A stretch of 64,000 nt of DNA from the NCBI GenBank assembly GCA_945884695.1, contig CAMCYO010000003.1, positions 62,001 through 126,000 of the forward strand, in the 5' to 3' direction. Below, piece by piece: positions 39,139-49,716 of the stretch. This DNA comes from Streptomyces griseus (GTDB lineage Bacteria > Actinomycetota > Actinomycetes > Nanopelagicales > Nanopelagicaceae). The position numbers and the translations under genes were made by a program. A model generated the notes under the pieces. The model was not told the DNA's origin and searched no databases. It saw nothing but the letters and a program-made list of their open reading frames with translations. Each line of letters begins with the position of its first letter. Within the stretch, counting starts at the first letter, position 1.

Positions 39139-40017
39139 GTGGATGAACTCTTTACAGTGGCTTCGGTGGCTCGCCGCATAGGCGTTGCACCGGCCACCCT
39201 GCGTACGTGGGACCTTCGCTATGGCTTGGGGCCCTCCCATCATGAGCCAGGAACTCATCGCCGTTATTCCCATAAAGATGTAGCGCGACTGACGTTAATG
39301 CGAAACTTAATTTGTTCAGGCGTCAGTGCAAGCGAAGCTGCGCACAGTGCGCTCTCCTCAAAAGTATCCAGCGCCGGATCCAAAATTACCTCGACTAAAC
39401 CACTAGCCCCCATTGATGATGAAGTTGTTTCAGCTCTCTACCGTTCGGCAAGAACACTTGACTCTGCATATCTTGAAATGTTATTAAGTAAATCAATCAA
39501 GGAGCTGGGAGTTGTAGATGCATGGCAGAGCGTCATCACTCCGTTATTGCATAAAGTGGGTCAAAGGTGGGTCGACAAAGGTGACGGAATTGAAGTGGAG
39601 CACCTTTTAAGCGAAATACTGAAGAAAGTATTACTCACTCCAACAATTGCAAAACCAGTTAACTCTCGTCCCGTTTTACTTGCATGTGTAGGAGAAGAAC
39701 TGCATTCATTAGCAATCCATGCCTTGGCTGCAGCACTTGCAGAGCGCAAAATAGAAAGTTACTTTCTTGGCTCTCGTACTCCATTGGAAGCGCTCTCCCA
39801 AGTCATTAAACGTTTAGCGCCTCCAGCTATTTTCTTATGGGCACAATTGCCTGAACATGGTGAAGCCAAATATTTTCAGTCACTACCCAAAGTCCGTCCT
39901 GCCCCTCGAATCGTGCTGGGCGGGCCCGGCTGGAACCGCGTCGATTATGGCTCTGTAGCCTTTGCCGATGACCTTTACTCTGCGTGCGAGGAGATTTCCA
40001 GGGCAGTCGGGGCGTAA
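39139..40017 (+). CDS. MerR-type regulator with B12-binding-like domains (CarH/LitR-like)
   Basis: 292 residues from the GTG at 39139. Residues 1-72 are a MerR winged helix (FTVASVARRIGVAPATLRTWDLRYGLGPS, HRRYSHKDVARL). Residues about 92-170 look like the four-helix B12-cap domain with W144 and the E154-H155 pair in IEVEHLLSEIL. Residues about 177-285 form a Rossmann-like B12-binding domain; the lower-ligand motif is altered to GEELHS (His189), without the usual following Gly. This is the architecture of the light-sensing repressor CarH and relatives. Whether cobalamin is bound is uncertain. 130 nt separate it from divergent whiD. Many Actinobacteria have such a gene near whiB3/guaB. Confidence 0.8.
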   Translation: MDELFTVASVARRIGVAPATLRTWDLRYGLGPSHHEPGTHRRYSHKDVARLTLMRNLICSGVSASEAAHSALSSKVSSAGSKITSTKPLAPIDDEVVSALYRSARTLDSAYLEMLLSKSIKELGVVDAWQSVITPLLHKVGQRWVDKGDGIEVEHLLSEILKKVLLTPTIAKPVNSRPVLLACVGEELHSLAIHALAAALAERKIESYFLGSRTPLEALSQVIKRLAPPAIFLWAQLPEHGEAKYFQSLPKVRPAPRIVLGGPGWNRVDYGSVAFADDLYSACEEISRAVGA

Positions 40018-40046
40018 TTGCACCGATAGACTTCACGCCTTACACC
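40018..40046 (+). promoter_or_regulatory. Candidate guaB promoter
   Basis: TTGCAC (40018-40023) and TACACC (40041-40046) with a 17-nt spacer, directly after the MerR-like gene and 54 nt before the guaB ATG. The -10 match is weak. Confidence 0.35.
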
Positions 40047-40051
40047 GCTGA

Positions 40052-41214
<1,163 letters not shown>

Positions 41215-41215
<1 letters not shown>

Positions 41216-42327
41216 TGAGCGATATTGAATTAGCCCCCGGCAAACGTGCCCGACAAGCATATTCATTTGATGACATTGCGATTGTGCCAAGTCGACGCAC
41301 TCGCGACCCAGAAGATGTATCAACTACATGGCAAATTGATGCCTATAAATTTGCCCTTCCCCTCATGGCGGCTCCGATGGATTCTGTTGTATCGCCAGAG
41401 ACTGCAATTGCAATTGGAAAACTTGGGGGTCTTGCGGTACTTAATCTTGAAGGACTTTGGACTCGCTATGAAGATCCACGTATACAACTTGGTGAAATTG
41501 CATCCATGCCAGATACGCATGCAACTCGTCGCATGCAGGAGCTCTATTCAGCACCGATTCAACCATCTCTTATCAAAGAACGCCTTAAGCACATTCGAGA
41601 TGCTGGCGTAACAGTTGCAGGTTCCCTTTCCCCTCAGCGCACTTTCGAATTACATAAAACAGTGATTGAGGCTGGCGTTGATATTTTCGTTATTCGTGGA
41701 ACTACTGTGAGCGCCGAACATGTCGCAACAAATAACGAAGCACTCAACTTGAAGAAGTTCATTTATGAATTAGATGTTCCTGTCATTGTTGGAGGATGTG
41801 CAACCGCAACGGGGGCGTTACACTTAATGCGAGCAGGAGCAGCTGGAGTATTAGTCGGCTTTGGTGGCGGCTCTGCTCACACAACGCGTAAGGTTTTAGG
41901 AATCGAAGTCCCTATGGCATCTGCCGTTGCCGAAGTTGCTTCAGCTCGTCGCGATTACTTAGATGAATCTGGCGGACGTTACGTGCATGTCATTGCAGAT
42001 GGTTCAGTTGGAAGAAGTGGAGACATTGCAAAAGCCGTTGCATGCGGGGCCGATGCGGTAATGATTGGATCACCACTTGCAAAAGCCACAGAAGCGCCAG
42101 GACTTGGATGGCACTGGGGCAATGAAGCTCATCACCCAGAACTTCCACGTGGAGAACGTGTAGCAGTCGGAACAAGTGGCACGCTAGAGGAAATCTTGCT
42201 CGGGCCATCGCACGCAGCCGATGGCTCAATGAACCTATTTGGTGCATTTAGGCGCGCAATGGCAACGTGCGGATACTCGGATGTCAAAGAGTTCCAACGC
42301 GTCGAGGTTCTTATCCATCGTGCCTGA
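41215..42327 (+). CDS. guaB3: GuaB3-family IMP dehydrogenase-related protein
   Basis: 370 residues of IMPDH-like barrel without CBS domains, starting [32 protein letters not shown], the GuaB3 hallmark of Actinobacteria and cyanobacteria. The barrel motifs [28 protein letters not shown] and [24 protein letters not shown] are present. At the place of the catalytic cysteine loop (GxGSxCTTR) it has [11 protein letters not shown], with His222 instead of Cys. Cyanobacterial GuaB3 has been described as a GMP reductase; the activity here is not known. TAATG junction with guaB; 8-nt overlap with guaA. Confidence 0.9.
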
Positions 42328-43873
42328 TAAGAGCAATGGCGTATTAGTCGTCGATTTTGGGGCGCAATATGCGCAATTGATTGCACGAAGAGTGCGTGAA
42401 GCAAAAGTTTTTAGCGAAATAGTTCCATCGACTATCACAGCAGAAGAGATAAAAGAAAGAAATCCCGAAGCCATAATTCTTTCAGGTGGTCCTTCAAGTG
42501 TTTATGCGCAAGGTGCGCCGAAACTAGATGAAGGCATATTTTCACTCGGCATTCCGATTTTTGGAATATGTTATGGGTTCCAAGCAATGGCCGTGGCACT
42601 TGGTGGAGTAGTAAGCCAAACTGGCACATCCGAATTCGGGCGTACTCAAGTGCAAGTTCTAGCTGGCTCAAAAGTTTTCTCAAAACTTACAAATGAGCAG
42701 AGCGTATGGATGAGTCATGGTGATTGTGTTACCCAAGCCCCTAAGGATTTTCTCGTTTCAGCATCTTCTGACCAAACGCCAATTGTTGCATTTGAAAGTT
42801 CAACAGGTAAATTAGCAGGAGTCCAATTTCACCCAGAAGTTCTACATACAGAACATGGCCAAGAAATATTGGAAAACTGGTTAATCAATATCGCTAAATG
42901 TTCACCATCGTGGACAACGAGCAATATTGCACTAACTGAGGTTGCAAAAGTAAGAGAACTTGTTGGAACAAAGAGGGTTCTATGCGGACTCTCTGGCGGA
43001 GTTGATTCTGCAGTGGCTGCGGCAATTGTGCAAAAGGCAATTGGTTCTCAATTGACCTGTGTTTTCATCAACCACGGATTACTTCGAGCTGGCGAAGCCG
43101 AACAAGTGGAGAAAGATTTTGTAGAAGCAACAGGTGTTGCCCTGAAAGTTGTCGACGTTCGCGATATTTTCTTACGTGCACTTGCTGGAGTAACAGATCC
43201 AGAAGCGAAGAGAAAGATCATTGGCCGAGAATTCATACGGGCATTTGAGGGCGCTTCACGTGATATTTCCCAAGGTGGAGAGGTTGAATTTCTAGTACAG
43301 GGCACCTTGTATCCAGATGTTGTTGAATCAGGCGGGGGGAGCGGAACTGCAAATATTAAATCTCACCATAACGTGGGTGGGTTGCCTGATGATCTTTCCT
43401 TTATATTAATCGAACCCCTTCGAACGCTATTTAAAGATGAAGTACGACAAGTGGGATATGAGCTTGGTTTACCTGAAGTAATAGTTGGGCGACAACCATT
43501 TCCGGGGCCCGGTCTTGCAATTCGAATCATTGGAGAAGTTACTCAAGAACGCCTAGAGATTCTGCGCCTTGCAGATTCAATAGCTCGCGAAGAGTTAAGC
43601 AAAGCTGGCCAAGACGGCTTAATTTGGCAGTGCCCTGTGGTTCTCTTGGCAGATGTGCGAAGCGTTGGAGTTCAAGGCGATGGTCGCACATATGGACACC
43701 CGATTGTTTTACGACCAGTATCGAGTGAGGATGCCATGACAGCCGATTGGTCTCGTTTGCCCTATGACTTGCTTGAAAAGATCTCAACTCGAATCACCAA
43801 TGAAGTCCGTGACGTTAACCGAGTTGTCTTAGATATCACAAGCAAACCGCCCGGAACGATTGAATGGGAATAA
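42320..43873 (+). CDS. guaA: GMP synthase (glutamine-hydrolysing)
   Basis: 517 residues from the GTG at 42320, which overlaps the guaB3 stop by 8 nt (GTGCCTGA) and gives the usual length; the frame is open upstream to 42239 inside guaB3. Class I amidotransferase domain: [20 protein letters not shown], nucleophile Cys in [25 protein letters not shown] pyrophosphatase: [16 protein letters not shown]. The C-terminal dimerisation domain ends KPPGTIEWE. It completes IMP to GMP with guaB in the same operon. Confidence 0.97.
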   Translation: MPDKSNGVLVVDFGAQYAQLIARRVREAKVFSEIVPSTITAEEIKERNPEAIILSGGPSSVYAQGAPKLDEGIFSLGIPIFGICYGFQAMAVALGGVVSQTGTSEFGRTQVQVLAGSKVFSKLTNEQSVWMSHGDCVTQAPKDFLVSASSDQTPIVAFESSTGKLAGVQFHPEVLHTEHGQEILENWLINIAKCSPSWTTSNIALTEVAKVRELVGTKRVLCGLSGGVDSAVAAAIVQKAIGSQLTCVFINHGLLRAGEAEQVEKDFVEATGVALKVVDVRDIFLRALAGVTDPEAKRKIIGREFIRAFEGASRDISQGGEVEFLVQGTLYPDVVESGGGSGTANIKSHHNVGGLPDDLSFILIEPLRTLFKDEVRQVGYELGLPEVIVGRQPFPGPGLAIRIIGEVTQERLEILRLADSIAREELSKAGQDGLIWQCPVVLLADVRSVGVQGDGRTYGHPIVLRPVSSEDAMTADWSRLPYDLLEKISTRITNEVRDVNRVVLDITSKPPGTIEWE

Positions 43874-43907
43874 GTTTTCTTACAGTACTTGGTAACATTG
43901 GCATCTT

Positions 43908-44606
43908 ATGAAAGGCAAATCTATGAAACGTGCAGTTGTGGTAGGACTAATTGCGTTGCTAGCTAGCGGGCTCTCTGCCTGTTCATCGACAAAGAAAGAA
44001 ATTGTCATAGCTGCACCTACTCCAAGTGTCCAAGCACCCACAACGATTGTTGCAGGTTGTGGAACAACAACTGCGGTTCCTCATATTGGTGTAACTGTGC
44101 CAGCGCCTTCAGGTTTGCTTACCGAAAATATTTCATCTTTTACATTAACTACCAATTGCGGTGAAATTGATTTTGACGTATACCAAAAACTAGCACCACA
44201 AACTGTTACTGCAATGACTGTGTTAGCGCGTGCAGGATACTTCGATGGTTCACTCTGCCATCGTTTAACAACAGAGGGAATATTTGTATTGCAATGTGGA
44301 GATCCAACAGCCAGAGGAAACGGTGGGCCTGCTTGGGCGTATAAAGATGAGAATCTGCCAAAGATCGTTGACAACAACTATCCAGCGGGCACAATTGCCA
44401 TGGCTAATGGTGGTCCAAACTCAAATGGTTCACAGTTTTTCTTAGTGTATGCAGATACATCTTTGGGCAACGACTACACAATTTGGGGCAAAATTACTAA
44501 GGGCTTAGAGATACTTAAAGCAATTGCTGGCGCTGGTGTACAAGGCGGAGGTGCAGATGGTTCACCTGCCCAAACTGTTGCTATCGAGAAAGTTGCTGTC
44601 AAATAA
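43908..44606 (+). CDS. Cyclophilin-type peptidyl-prolyl isomerase lipoprotein
   Basis: 232 residues. A lipoprotein signal with lipobox LSAC (Cys25) is followed by a Thr/Pro/Val-rich linker (about 26-60) and a cyclophilin domain: FTLTTNCGEIDFDVYQKLAPQTVTAMTVLARAGYFDGSLCHRLTTEGIFVLQCGDP, GTIAMANGGPNSNGSQFFLVYAD. The active-site region keeps H-R, FxxQ-like (FVLQCGDP) and SQFF. It likely folds proteins on the outer face of the membrane. ATG at 43908 or 43923; AAAGG at 43910-43914 would serve the second, TAACAT at 43893-43898 the first. It ends 1 nt before the convergent PIG-L gene, with no terminator between. Confidence 0.92.
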   Translation: MKGKSMKRAVVVGLIALLASGLSACSSTKKEIVIAAPTPSVQAPTTIVAGCGTTTAVPHIGVTVPAPSGLLTENISSFTLTTNCGEIDFDVYQKLAPQTVTAMTVLARAGYFDGSLCHRLTTEGIFVLQCGDPTARGNGGPAWAYKDENLPKIVDNNYPAGTIAMANGGPNSNGSQFFLVYADTSLGNDYTIWGKITKGLEILKAIAGAGVQGGGADGSPAQTVAIEKVAVK

Positions 44607-44607
44607 T

Positions 44608-45348
44608 TTAGTTTGTATTAACTATTTTAAATGCTTCGGCAATTCTTCCTTCAGGAAAACTTGCTAACCCAGCATTTCTTTCACCCCAGGATTTGACCAT
44701 ATTTTCCAACTCTTGATTATGAGCAGTTTGGGAAACGTGCGAATGTAACGCTTTCATCTTCAATGCAAAGGTATCTGTTATGTCAACAAAGTGATCTGGT
44801 GTTGCGTGTCCCATGACCCAAAGCTCTTTAACTCTCCAGGGCTTAATTCCTGCTTCAAGCAAATCTGGAAATGCAAAAGGATTTCGTGCATCCGGGTAAA
44901 CCGCTTGAATGGCGCTCTCGCCAGCTGCAAGATGATCGGGATGACTAGCACCAATGCGCTCCCAATTTCGTTCTGGACTTTGAATGACCATACGATCAGG
45001 TTGGGCGATTCGAATTGCTCTTACAATATCTTTTCGTAAGGCAAGTGTTGGCTCCAGAGAACCATCGCGATAATTTAAGAAAGTTATATCTGTAACGCCA
45101 ATTGCTTCACCGGCGGTTCTTTGTTCACGTTGGCGGACAGCGGGCATTTCTTCGACGGGGATTCCGGACTCTTCTCCGCCTTGATCACCATTTGTGCATA
45201 TGCAGTACGAGACATGTATGCCGGCCTTAATCCATTTGGCAAGAGTTCCTGATGCACCAAAATCAGAATCATCGGGGTGGGCAGTAACAACAAGAACTCG
45301 CTTGATTTCGGAATCAGCAATCGGTTCCACTATGGACCTCACATTCAT
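44608..45348 (-). CDS. PIG-L/LmbE-family N-acetylglucosaminyl deacetylase
   Basis: 246 residues. The zinc motif AHPDDSDFGASGTLAKW near the N-terminus and HPDHLAAGESAIQAVYPDARNP in the middle are the PIG-L family signatures. Members deacetylate GlcNAc-inositol (MshB), cleave mycothiol conjugates (Mca) or act on other N-acetyl sugars; nothing here distinguishes them, and no other mycothiol gene is in the window. Start at 45348 with a reverse -10-like TAGGCT 8 nt upstream and no ribosome-binding site. Divergent from pcrA. Confidence 0.9.
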   Translation of the reverse strand: MNVRSIVEPIADSEIKRVLVVTAHPDDSDFGASGTLAKWIKAGIHVSYCICTNGDQGGEESGIPVEEMPAVRQREQRTAGEAIGVTDITFLNYRDGSLEPTLALRKDIVRAIRIAQPDRMVIQSPERNWERIGASHPDHLAAGESAIQAVYPDARNPFAFPDLLEAGIKPWRVKELWVMGHATPDHFVDITDTFALKMKALHSHVSQTAHNQELENMVKSWGERNAGLASFPEGRIAEAFKIVNTN

Positions 45349-45352
45349 GGGA

Positions 45353-45385
45353 CGTAAGCCTAATGTCGCGTAAGCCTAATAGAAT
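45353..45385. promoter_or_regulatory. Overlapping divergent promoters with a 12-bp direct repeat
   Basis: CGTAAGCCTAAT occurs twice (45353-45364 and 45369-45380), period 16 bp. The reverse strand of the first copy gives TAGGCT (45362-45357), 8 nt before the PIG-L start. The second copy runs into TAGAAT (45380-45385), 7 nt before the pcrA ATG at 45393. Both genes thus appear to have leaderless promoters sharing one short region. Confidence 0.5.
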
Positions 45386-45392
45386 GCCAACC

Positions 45393-47624
45393 ATGACGAG
45401 CACTGACCCTTTACTCGAAGGGCTCAATCCTCAACAAAGTCTGGCTGTCTCACATGCAGGTGGGCCTTTATTAGTTGTTGCAGGTGCCGGCTCAGGCAAA
45501 ACACGAGTTCTTACTCGCAGAATCGCATATCTGATGGCGAGGCGAGGATGCGCTCCCTATGAAATATTGGCAATTACATTTACCAATAAAGCTGCAGGTG
45601 AAATGAAAGATCGTGTTGCAGCTTTAGTTGGCCCAGTTGCACGGTCTATGTGGGTTTCAACATTTCACTCAGCATGTGTTCGCATTTTACGACAAGAAGC
45701 TTCGCGCATGGGCTATAGCAATTCATTTAGTATTTACGATCAGGCAGACAGCGCGCGTTTGATTACGATTGTTTCGAAAGAGCTCAACTTAGACCCCAAG
45801 AAATACCCACCACGTCAATTTCAATCGATGATTTCAAATGCTAAAAATGAATTGATGGGGCCTTCTGATTACCTTAATGCCACAACTAATCAATTTGAGC
45901 AAGTTGTTGCAGAAGTTTATGCGGTCTATCAGCGTCGCTTACAGCAAGCAAATGCCATGGATTTTGATGATCTAATTCTTAAGACCGTGGAAGTGTTACA
46001 GCGCTTCCCTGAAAGTAAGTCACGCTTTAGGTCACGTTTTCGACACGTACTGGTAGATGAGTATCAAGATACAAACCATGCGCAATACCAGTTGATTCGA
46101 GAATTAGTCGGCGAAGAAAGAGATTTGCTACCACCGGCCGAGCTCTGCGTTGTAGGCGATGCCGATCAATCAATTTATGGATTTCGTGGTGCCACCATTC
46201 GAAATATCATGCAATTTGAAATGGATTACCCAAATGCTACAACTGTCTTACTTGAACAGAACTACAGATCGTCTCAAAATATTCTAAACGCTGCAAATGC
46301 AGTTATCACTAAGAATGAAAGCCGTAAGGAAAAGAACTTGTGGTCAGAAGCTGGCTCTGGTGCTCCGCTGATTGGGTATGTAGCAGAGTCCGAACATGAT
46401 GAAGCAGAGTTCATTAAAGATGAGATTCGGCAATTGCAGAATTCGGGAAGCTCTGAACCAGGTGATACTGCGATTTTCTATCGCACCAATGCCCAATCAC
46501 GTGTTTTTGAAGAAGTTTTTATGAGGGCAGCGCTACCTTATAAAGTCGTAGGGGGTGTTCGCTTTTATGAGCGCAAAGAAGTTAAGGACTTGCTTGCATA
46601 TCTACGCGTTGTCGTTAATCACAGTGACGAGGTCTCACTTAGGCGCATTATTAACGTACCCAAACGCGGTATTGGCGATAGGGCTTTAGATTATGTAGAT
46701 GCATTTGCACAAGAGCATGCGCTTTCTTTCTGGCAGGCTCTTCACAGATGTACTGAAATGGCGGACATGCCTAGTCGTTCAACTGCCTCTATTCGAGACT
46801 TTTTATCAACACTTTCTGCACTCAGCGTTCTTGTAGAGGCCAAAGTACGCCCATCAGTAATTATTGAAGCAGTCCTTGAGCAGTCAGGGTTAATGGCCGA
46901 ACTTTCGGCAAGTAAAGATCCACAAGATGAAGTCCGGGTGGAGAATTTACAGGAGTTAGTTGCAGTCTCTTTGGAATATGAGGAAAAACCTTTTGAGGCT
47001 TTGGGTGAGGATGAAGAGATCTCACTTTCTGGTTTTCTCGAGCAAGTTTCACTTGTTGCAGATGCCGATGAAATTCCTGAAGGAGAAGACCATGGTGGGG
47101 TAGTGACTCTTATGACGCTACATACTGCCAAGGGCCTTGAATTCCCTACCGTCTTTCTTGCAGGCCTTGAAGATGGAATATTTCCACACTCGCGCACCTT
47201 GGGCGAAAAGAAAGAGATTGAAGAAGAGCGCCGACTGGCCTACGTTGGTTTAACACGTGCACAACAACGTCTATATCTCACACGAGCTGAATATCGATCT
47301 TCATGGGGAGCGCCAAGTTTTAATCCACCATCGCGTTTTTTAGAAGAAATTCCCGAAGATGTAATTCAGTGGCGTTCTACAAATGTTATTGCTCCACGCA
47401 CTTCTACCAAAAGAAATTTTTCCGCACCACCTCCAAGAGCAACTGGTAAGAAAAGCATTGCATTAAACCTTGCAGTTGGAGAGCGTGTGTCACATGACAC
47501 ATTTGGCCTCGGAACCGTTCTGGCATTATCTGGTGAAGGCGATCGTGCTGAAGCGACTATAGATTTTGGCTCATATGGTGAGAAGCGATTGCTCCTGCGC
47601 TATGCACCCGTTGAGAAGCTCTAG
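45393..47624 (+). CDS. pcrA: ATP-dependent DNA helicase PcrA/UvrD
   Basis: 743 residues from the ATG at 45393, chosen by the -10 hexamer 7 nt before it; ATG codons at 45363 and 45384 lie in the promoter. Superfamily 1A helicase: Q-motif LNPQQSLAV, Walker A GAGSGKT (31-37), motif II VDEYQDT, motif III VVGDADQSIYGFRGA, motif IV EQNYRSSQNIL, motif V VTLMTLHTAKGLEF and motif VI EEERRLAYVGLTRAQQRLYL. A C-terminal Tudor-like domain (VGERVSHDTFGLGTVLAL...) is the part that binds RNA polymerase. It acts in nucleotide excision repair and replication-conflict clearance. Confidence 0.96.
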   Translation: MTSTDPLLEGLNPQQSLAVSHAGGPLLVVAGAGSGKTRVLTRRIAYLMARRGCAPYEILAITFTNKAAGEMKDRVAALVGPVARSMWVSTFHSACVRILRQEASRMGYSNSFSIYDQADSARLITIVSKELNLDPKKYPPRQFQSMISNAKNELMGPSDYLNATTNQFEQVVAEVYAVYQRRLQQANAMDFDDLILKTVEVLQRFPESKSRFRSRFRHVLVDEYQDTNHAQYQLIRELVGEERDLLPPAELCVVGDADQSIYGFRGATIRNIMQFEMDYPNATTVLLEQNYRSSQNILNAANAVITKNESRKEKNLWSEAGSGAPLIGYVAESEHDEAEFIKDEIRQLQNSGSSEPGDTAIFYRTNAQSRVFEEVFMRAALPYKVVGGVRFYERKEVKDLLAYLRVVVNHSDEVSLRRIINVPKRGIGDRALDYVDAFAQEHALSFWQALHRCTEMADMPSRSTASIRDFLSTLSALSVLVEAKVRPSVIIEAVLEQSGLMAELSASKDPQDEVRVENLQELVAVSLEYEEKPFEALGEDEEISLSGFLEQVSLVADADEIPEGEDHGGVVTLMTLHTAKGLEFPTVFLAGLEDGIFPHSRTLGEKKEIEEERRLAYVGLTRAQQRLYLTRAEYRSSWGAPSFNPPSRFLEEIPEDVIQWRSTNVIAPRTSTKRNFSAPPPRATGKKSIALNLAVGERVSHDTFGLGTVLALSGEGDRAEATIDFGSYGEKRLLLRYAPVEKL

Positions 47625-47667
47625 GATTGCACCCGTCTTCACATTCCAAACATGAATGGAGTCCATT

Positions 47668-48831
47668 GTGGATCTCTTTGAGTATCAAGCAAGAGATCTT
47701 TTCGAAAAACATGGAGTTCCCGTATTAGCAGGTGCAGTTGCAACAACTGCCGATCAAGCTCAATCTGCTGCTGAAAAAATTGGCGGGAAAGTTGTGATTA
47801 AAGCTCAAGTTAAAGTTGGCGGGCGAGGAAAAGCAGGCGGTGTAAAGCTAGCTCAAAATGCAAAAGATGCGCGAGAAATAGCTAGCGCAATTCTTGGAAT
47901 GGATATTAAAGGGCATATTGTAAAAAAAGTAATGATTGCACAAGCAGCGCCCATCGAATCAGAATATTATTTAGCGATTCTCTTAGATCGATCCAACCGA
48001 ACATTCCTAATTATGGCCTCTGTTGCTGGAGGTATGGATATAGAGCAAGTGGCTCATGAAACACCAGAAAAACTGGTTAAGGTGCCCGTTAATTCCAATG
48101 ACGGGCTTTCAAAGTCTGATGCCCTAAAAATCATCAATGATGCAAAATTTCCAGCCGATATCGCAGAGCAAGTGGCAGAGACCTTGCTGCTTATCTGGAA
48201 AGTTTTCACCACAGAAGATGCAACCTTGGTTGAAATAAACCCGCTCGTTAAAACATCCGATGGACGCATCATTGCCCTTGATGGAAAAGTAACTCTTGAT
48301 GACAGCGCTGGATTTCGCCACCCAGATCATGAAGGGCTGATTGACGAATCTGCAACCGATCCACTCGAGGCGCTAGCTAAAGCGAAAGATTTAAATTATG
48401 TGAAACTGAATGGACAAGTTGGCATTATTGGAAATGGTGCCGGTTTAGTGATGAGTACTCTTGACGTTGTCGCTTATGCAGGAGAAAAATTTGGGGGAGT
48501 AAAGCCGGCAAATTTCTTAGATATTGGTGGCGGAGCATCTGCTCAAGTGATGGCAGATGGTCTTTCAATTATTCTGGGTGACCCTGATGTGAAGAGCGTA
48601 TTTGTGAATGTTTTTGGAGGGATTACCGCTTGTGACGCAGTTGCCAACGGAATTGTTCAAGCACTTGAAATGTTGGGCTCAAAAGCCACGAAACCAATTG
48701 TTGTCAGGTTAGACGGAAATAATGTCCTCGAAGGACGCAGAATTCTTAATGAAGCTAAACATCCATTGGTGCAGCAGTTGGACACAATGGATGGCGCAGC
48801 TTCAAGAGCTGCGGAATTGGCGGCTAAGTAA
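47668..48831 (+). CDS. sucC: Succinate-CoA ligase beta subunit
   Basis: 387 residues from the GTG at 47668, which has GGAG 6 nt upstream and gives the family start [19 protein letters not shown]; the ATG at 47656 would add four residues. ATP-grasp domain ([30 protein letters not shown]) and C-terminal CoA-ligase domain ([21 protein letters not shown]). It makes ATP or GTP from succinyl-CoA in the TCA cycle. 1-nt overlap with sucD. Confidence 0.97.
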   Translation: MDLFEYQARDLFEKHGVPVLAGAVATTADQAQSAAEKIGGKVVIKAQVKVGGRGKAGGVKLAQNAKDAREIASAILGMDIKGHIVKKVMIAQAAPIESEYYLAILLDRSNRTFLIMASVAGGMDIEQVAHETPEKLVKVPVNSNDGLSKSDALKIINDAKFPADIAEQVAETLLLIWKVFTTEDATLVEINPLVKTSDGRIIALDGKVTLDDSAGFRHPDHEGLIDESATDPLEALAKAKDLNYVKLNGQVGIIGNGAGLVMSTLDVVAYAGEKFGGVKPANFLDIGGGASAQVMADGLSIILGDPDVKSVFVNVFGGITACDAVANGIVQALEMLGSKATKPIVVRLDGNNVLEGRRILNEAKHPLVQQLDTMDGAASRAAELAAK

Positions 48832-49712
48832 TGACTATTTTTGTAAATAAAACTAGCCGGGTCATAGTTCAAGGCATGACTGGTTCAGAGGGAACTAAGC
48901 ACACTCGTCGCATGCTTGCCTCTGGCACAACAATTGTTGGAGGCGTTACGCCTGGTAAAGGTGGCCAAGTTGTCGAGATTGATGGTCATAAACTTCCAGT
49001 ATTTAACACAGTAGCGCAAGCACGATCTGCCACAGGCGCGGATGCTTCGGTGGTATTCGTTCCGCCGAAATTTGCAAAAGCTGCTGTCATCGATGCTATT
49101 GATGCTGGAATACCTTTAGTTGTAGTTATTACCGAAGGAATTCCAGTTCATGACACGGCAGCTTTCTATGCATATTCAGTTTCAAAAGGAACAACAAGAA
49201 TTCTTGGACCAAATTGTCCAGGAATTATTTCTCCAAGTGAAAGTAATATCGGAATTATTCCTGCAGATATCGCTGGAAAAGGAACTATCGGCTTAGTTTC
49301 TAAGTCAGGAACTCTGACATATCAAATGATGTACGAGCTGCGTGATATTGGATTTAGCACGGCAGTAGGAATTGGCGGAGACCCTGTCATCGGCACAACA
49401 CACATCGATTGCCTGCGTGCTTTTCAAGATGATCCTGAGACCGAAGCCATCGTCATGATTGGTGAAATCGGTGGGGACGCGGAAGAGCGTGCAGCGGCAT
49501 TTATTAAAGCCAATGTCACAAAACCTGTTGTGGGATATGTTGCTGGCTTCACTGCACCTGAAGGAAAAACTATGGGACATGCCGGCGCAATTGTTTCTGG
49601 TTCTTCGGGAACAGCCCAGGGCAAGAAAGATGCTCTGGAAAAAGCCGGTGTCCAAGTAGGACAAACTCCAAGTGAAACTGCTCGCATCATGCGGGCACTT
49701 TTGAATCGCTAG
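48831..49712 (+). CDS. sucD: Succinate-CoA ligase alpha subunit
   Basis: 293 residues. The CoA-binding Rossmann part is [24 protein letters not shown] and [20 protein letters not shown] is conserved; the phosphohistidine is in [18 protein letters not shown]. It pairs with SucC (TAATG junction). perM starts 4 nt after the stop. Confidence 0.97.
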   Translation: MTIFVNKTSRVIVQGMTGSEGTKHTRRMLASGTTIVGGVTPGKGGQVVEIDGHKLPVFNTVAQARSATGADASVVFVPPKFAKAAVIDAIDAGIPLVVVITEGIPVHDTAAFYAYSVSKGTTRILGPNCPGIISPSESNIGIIPADIAGKGTIGLVSKSGTLTYQMMYELRDIGFSTAVGIGGDPVIGTTHIDCLRAFQDDPETEAIVMIGEIGGDAEERAAAFIKANVTKPVVGYVAGFTAPEGKTMGHAGAIVSGSSGTAQGKKDALEKAGVQVGQTPSETARIMRALLNR

Positions 49713-49716
49713 ACAA

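Noticed and set aside
38707-39273. 188-residue reverse frame as the whiD gene
   Set aside because: The first 88 residues overlap the divergent MerR-like gene and lack homology; the AAAGGAG and WhiD start at 39009 give a normal 100-residue protein.
44606-44608. A bidirectional terminator between the cyclophilin and PIG-L genes
   Set aside because: The genes are 1 nt apart and no stem was seen.
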